A model generated the notes under the pieces. The model was not told the DNA's origin. It did not search any database and saw only the letters and a list, made by a program, of their open reading frames with translations. Positions 61,213 through 64,000 of a stretch of DNA of 64,000 nt are shown piece after piece. The stretch comes from Hyperoodon ampullatus. Taxonomy: Eukaryota; Chordata; Mammalia; Artiodactyla; Ziphiidae. Every line of letters begins with the position of its first letter. The first letter of the stretch is position 1. The DNA lies in assembly GCA_949752795.1 (NCBI GenBank), contig CATKHW010000388.1, positions 62,001 to 126,000 of the forward strand. Reading direction: 5' to 3'. The translations under genes and the position numbers were made by a program.

Positions 61213-62564
61213 GCCTGCTTGCTTGCTTGGCGAAAAAGGGCGTATGCGTTTTCTCCTGAATATATTCAGGAGAAAACGCATACGGCCTTTTTGGCCAAGT
61301 GCATCATTGTCGAAGTTGTGCCCCTCTTCCTGTGCTTTAAAGTCGAATCCTACGTACCTCTTCAAATCTGTTTCCTGCTATTCTGCCTCGCTTTCAAGTC
61401 CGCCTCGTTGCCTTCCCTCAACAGATTTTTGGACGATAGTTGTCCTTTATTACTCGGCCAGTTTGTGAAATGCTGTGCCCTTGAGCTCCATTTTTCAACT
61501 CTTTTTTGGTGAGCTGACCGCAAGTCCAAAATTTTGGTTCAGGACCTATACTGGTTCCCGGTGGGTGGCTGAGACGTTGGTTAATTCTTCTTCCTGCCGG
61601 GAAGTTAGAGTGATATGTGCCCGTCCAAACGCCTAACAGCTACTCTCTCATTGGTTCTCCCTCTTCCCTTTCATCCTCTGCCAAATTGGCAACCTGTGCA
61701 AACCAGGAGGTTAAAGGGGCTATCTCTCCAAGTTGGGAGGTTGATAGTAAAGCAGATGGAAAGTCAAACCGGAGCACCAGGAGAGGGACTATTCGTTGAG
61801 TTTTAGAAACCTTTCGTATTCACAATGTGTCCATTCTCTAGGTTTCCCGTACATATTATAGCTGTAGTAATATTCCCTTCAACCTGGAGAGTTGGGACCC
61901 ATGGAATGGGTGCCAGGCATTTGTGCTTTAAAGTGTCTGCATTTGCTCACCCAATCTCACCAATCGTCTCAGTCCCAAGTGTCCAGCCTTATGCAACATC
62001 CATCTGTCATTGTAGATAGGGTCATTCCAGGTTTCATCAGAGAAGCTGAAGGAATTGTAAAGAATTTCCCAGTTTTTTTGTTTTGTTTTTGAAATTCCTT
62101 TTTATAGTGGGTTTGAGCTGAGTCTCGCTGCCATGTTTATGCCAGTCTAGACACACTTGATTCCCTTATGGAGACATATCAATACATAGGTTTTAAGATT
62201 CTTACTAGTCAGATATATTCCTCTGCGGGAAATATGGGGTTTTGAGTCCCTTTCACTGAGGAAGGTGTAGGTCTTGTCTATTCCATAGTTGGTTTTTGGA
62301 ACGGTACCTGTGCTTATATCAAACTCTGGTTTTATGCATCACCCCACCTCTCCTTCCCTCTTAAGCAGGCATAAGAGTGTTTTCTAAATGTGAGACACTG
62401 TTCTCTTTCCTAACTCAGTTCAAGTGTAGCCATGTTTACAGGATCATCATAAGTGATATCTTATGATAAGTTTCTTTTTCTGTGTGACTTATTTCACTTA
62501 GAATCATCGTACCTGAATCCACCCATTTTGCTGCTACTGGTCTTATGACATTGATTTCATGGCT
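60826..62564. repeat. Satellite monomer 36
   Basis: 1739 bp, class II. The palindrome is at 61226-61299 with cttggcgaaaaag on the left and catacggcc on the right. Confidence 0.95.
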
Positions 62565-62951
62565 GAGAGATATTCCATCGTACGTAAGTACCACAATTTT
62601 TTGAACCATTTTTATATTTCCTGGGATATTTAAGGTGTACCCAAGTTGAGGTCCTTGTAAGCAGTGCAGCCCTAAATTTTGGAGTGGCTCTGTCTTATTG
62701 ATTTTCAGTTTTCCCAAGGTATATTCCCTAGACTGGAAGTGCCCTTGGCTCTGTAGCTCTGTTCTTTACTTGTTTTAGGGAACACAATGCACTCCTCCAG
62801 AGAGGCAGTTGGCAATTTACATCCCGCCCATCAGCATAACAAGGCTCCCTGTTCTCCAGAGCCTGTCTTGCCTTTCTTGTTCTTACACATTTTGTGGATG
62901 TCCCTTTTGACCGGTGGGAAGTGATACTTCTTTGTAGTGCAGATTTGCATT
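62073..62951 (-). mobile_element. L1 3'-end relic, copy 36
   Basis: The lower frame is 62436-62717 and the upper 62728-62973. Confidence 0.88.
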
Positions 62952-64000
62952 GCCCGCTTGCTTGCTTGGCCAAAAAGGGCGTATGCGTTTTCTCCTGAAT
63001 ATATTCAGGAGAAAACGCATACGCCCTTTTTGGCCAAGTGCATCATTGTCGAAGTTGTGCCCTTCTTCCTGTGCTTTAAAGGCGATTCCAATGTACCTCT
63101 TGAAATCTGTTTCCTGGTATTCTGCCTCGCTTTCAAGTCCGCCTCGTTGCCTTCCCTCAACAGATTTTTGGACGATACTTGTCCTTTATTACTCTGCCAG
63201 TTTGTGAATTGCTGTGCCCCTGAGCTCCATTTTTCAACTCGTTTTTGGAGAGCTGACCGCAAGTCCAAAATTTTGGTGCAGGACCTATACTGGTTCCCAG
63301 TGGGTGGCTGAGACTTTATTTAATTCTTCTTCCATCCGGGAAATTACAGTGTTATGTGCCCGTCCAAATGCCTAACAGCTACTCTCTCATTGGTTCTCCC
63401 TCTTCCCTTTCATCCTCTGCCAAATTGGCAACCTGTGCGAACCAGGAGGTTAAAGGGGCTGTCTCTCCAAGTTGGGAGGTTGATAGTTAAGCAGATGGAA
63501 AGTCAAACCGGAGCACCAGGAGAGGGACTATTCGTTGAGTTTTAGAAACCTTTCGTATTCGCAGTGTGTCCGTTCTCTAGGTTTCCCGTACATGTTATAG
63601 CTGTAGTAATATTCCCTTCAACCTGGAGAGTTGGGACCCATGGAATGGGTGCCAGGCATTTGTGCTTTAAAGGGTCTGCATTTGCTCACCCAATCTCACC
63701 AATCGTCTCAGTCCCAAGTGTCCCTCATTATGCCACATCCAGCTGTCGCTGTAGATACGGTCATTCCAGATTTCCTCAGAGACCCTGAAGGAATTGTAAA
63801 GAATTTCCCTTTTTTTTTGTTTTGTTTTTGAAATTCCTTTTTATAGTGGGTTTGTGCTGATTCTCGCTGCCATGTTTATGCCAGTCTAGACACACTTGAT
63901 TCCCTTACGGAGACATATCAATACATAGGTTTTAAGATTCTTATTAGTCAGATATATTCCTCTGTGGGAAATATGGTGTTTTGAGTCCCTTTCACTGAGA
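62565..64000. repeat. Satellite monomer 37 (cut by window end)
   Basis: The first 1436 bp of a unit, class II. The palindrome at 62965-63038 is perfect. From ~63540 it closely follows monomer 34. Confidence 0.95.
63812..64000 (-). mobile_element. L1 3'-end relic, copy 37 (cut by window end)
   Basis: Only the A-tail and part of the 3' UTR are inside the window. The T-tract here is longer (ccctttttttttg). Confidence 0.85.

Larger units (their letters stand above)
1..64000. repeat. Satellite DNA array, ~1.74-kb monomer, 37 units
   Basis: The same ~1.74-kb sequence repeats head-to-tail from the first base to the last. I anchored the phase on gagggatattcc, which recurs (with small changes) at 1, 1740, 3479, 5218, 6956 and so on to 62565, giving spacings of 1734-1740 bp. 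No unit is inverted and no unrelated insertion interrupts the array. Each unit holds an antisense LINE-1 3' end, a 74-bp palindrome and ~770 bp of unrecognised sequence. Copies differ by scattered substitutions and 1-5 bp indels. Long satellites like this normally form constitutive heterochromatin, often at centromeric, interstitial or terminal bands. From memory, the common cetacean satellite has this unit size and an L1 component, so that is the likely family; a database match would be needed to confirm it. Confidence 0.97.
58320..64000. repeat. 5217-bp trimer relationship at the right end
   Basis: 58320-58783 and 63537-64000 share private variants in series: tattcgcagtg, gtccctcatt, gctgtagatacgg, gatttcctcag, gggtttgtgctg, cttattagtc, cctctgtggg and cactgaga. 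The spacing is exactly three monomers. The window ends before the second copy is complete. Confidence 0.85.

Overview
The whole 64 kb window is one uninterrupted head-to-tail satellite DNA array. It has no cellular genes, RNA genes, CRISPR arrays or bacterial-type features. The monomer is about 1.74 kb (1734-1740 bp), and there are 36 complete copies plus a partial 37th. All copies have the same orientation. Both ends of the array lie outside the window.

Each monomer has three parts, given here on the plus strand of the first unit. (1) An antisense LINE-1 3' end runs from a T-rich tract (the L1 A-tail, 1248-1265), through a 3' UTR of about 345 bp, into the last ~175 codons of ORF2. It stops just before (2) a 74-bp palindrome with no spacer (401-474 in unit 1). 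(3) About 770 bp that I do not recognise (475-1247) lead to the next T-tract. The L1 part resembles, block by block, the antisense 3' end of cetartiodactyl-type L1 elements. The minus-strand relic of the ORF2 C-terminus is still legible, with motifs such as ILSEISHTEKETYHKISL.

The L1 type points to a mammal, most likely a cetartiodactyl. The monomer length, together with my unverified recollection that the abundant 'common cetacean' satellite has ~1.7-1.76 kb units built around an L1 piece, makes a whale the best guess. The window alone does not prove it.

The array is a mosaic above the monomer scale. Units at 1-8.7 kb form one class. Units at about 13.9-34.7 kb are mostly a second class and contain a 3473-bp dimer repeated about 2.5 times (24.3-33.2 kb). 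From 34.7 kb onward the classes are mixed. This part includes a 3478-bp dimer present in two copies that match wherever I compared them (46.8-53.8 kb), nested in an older three-monomer pattern (41.7-55.6 kb). A 5217-bp trimer relationship links 58.3 kb to the window end. A patch of at most 0.5 kb at 21.1-21.6 kb recurs ten monomers away at 38.5-39.0 kb, as expected from gene conversion.

No open reading frame here looks like a functional gene. Short frames recur in every unit because the unit recurs, and their differences between copies show no sign of protein-level constraint that I can see.
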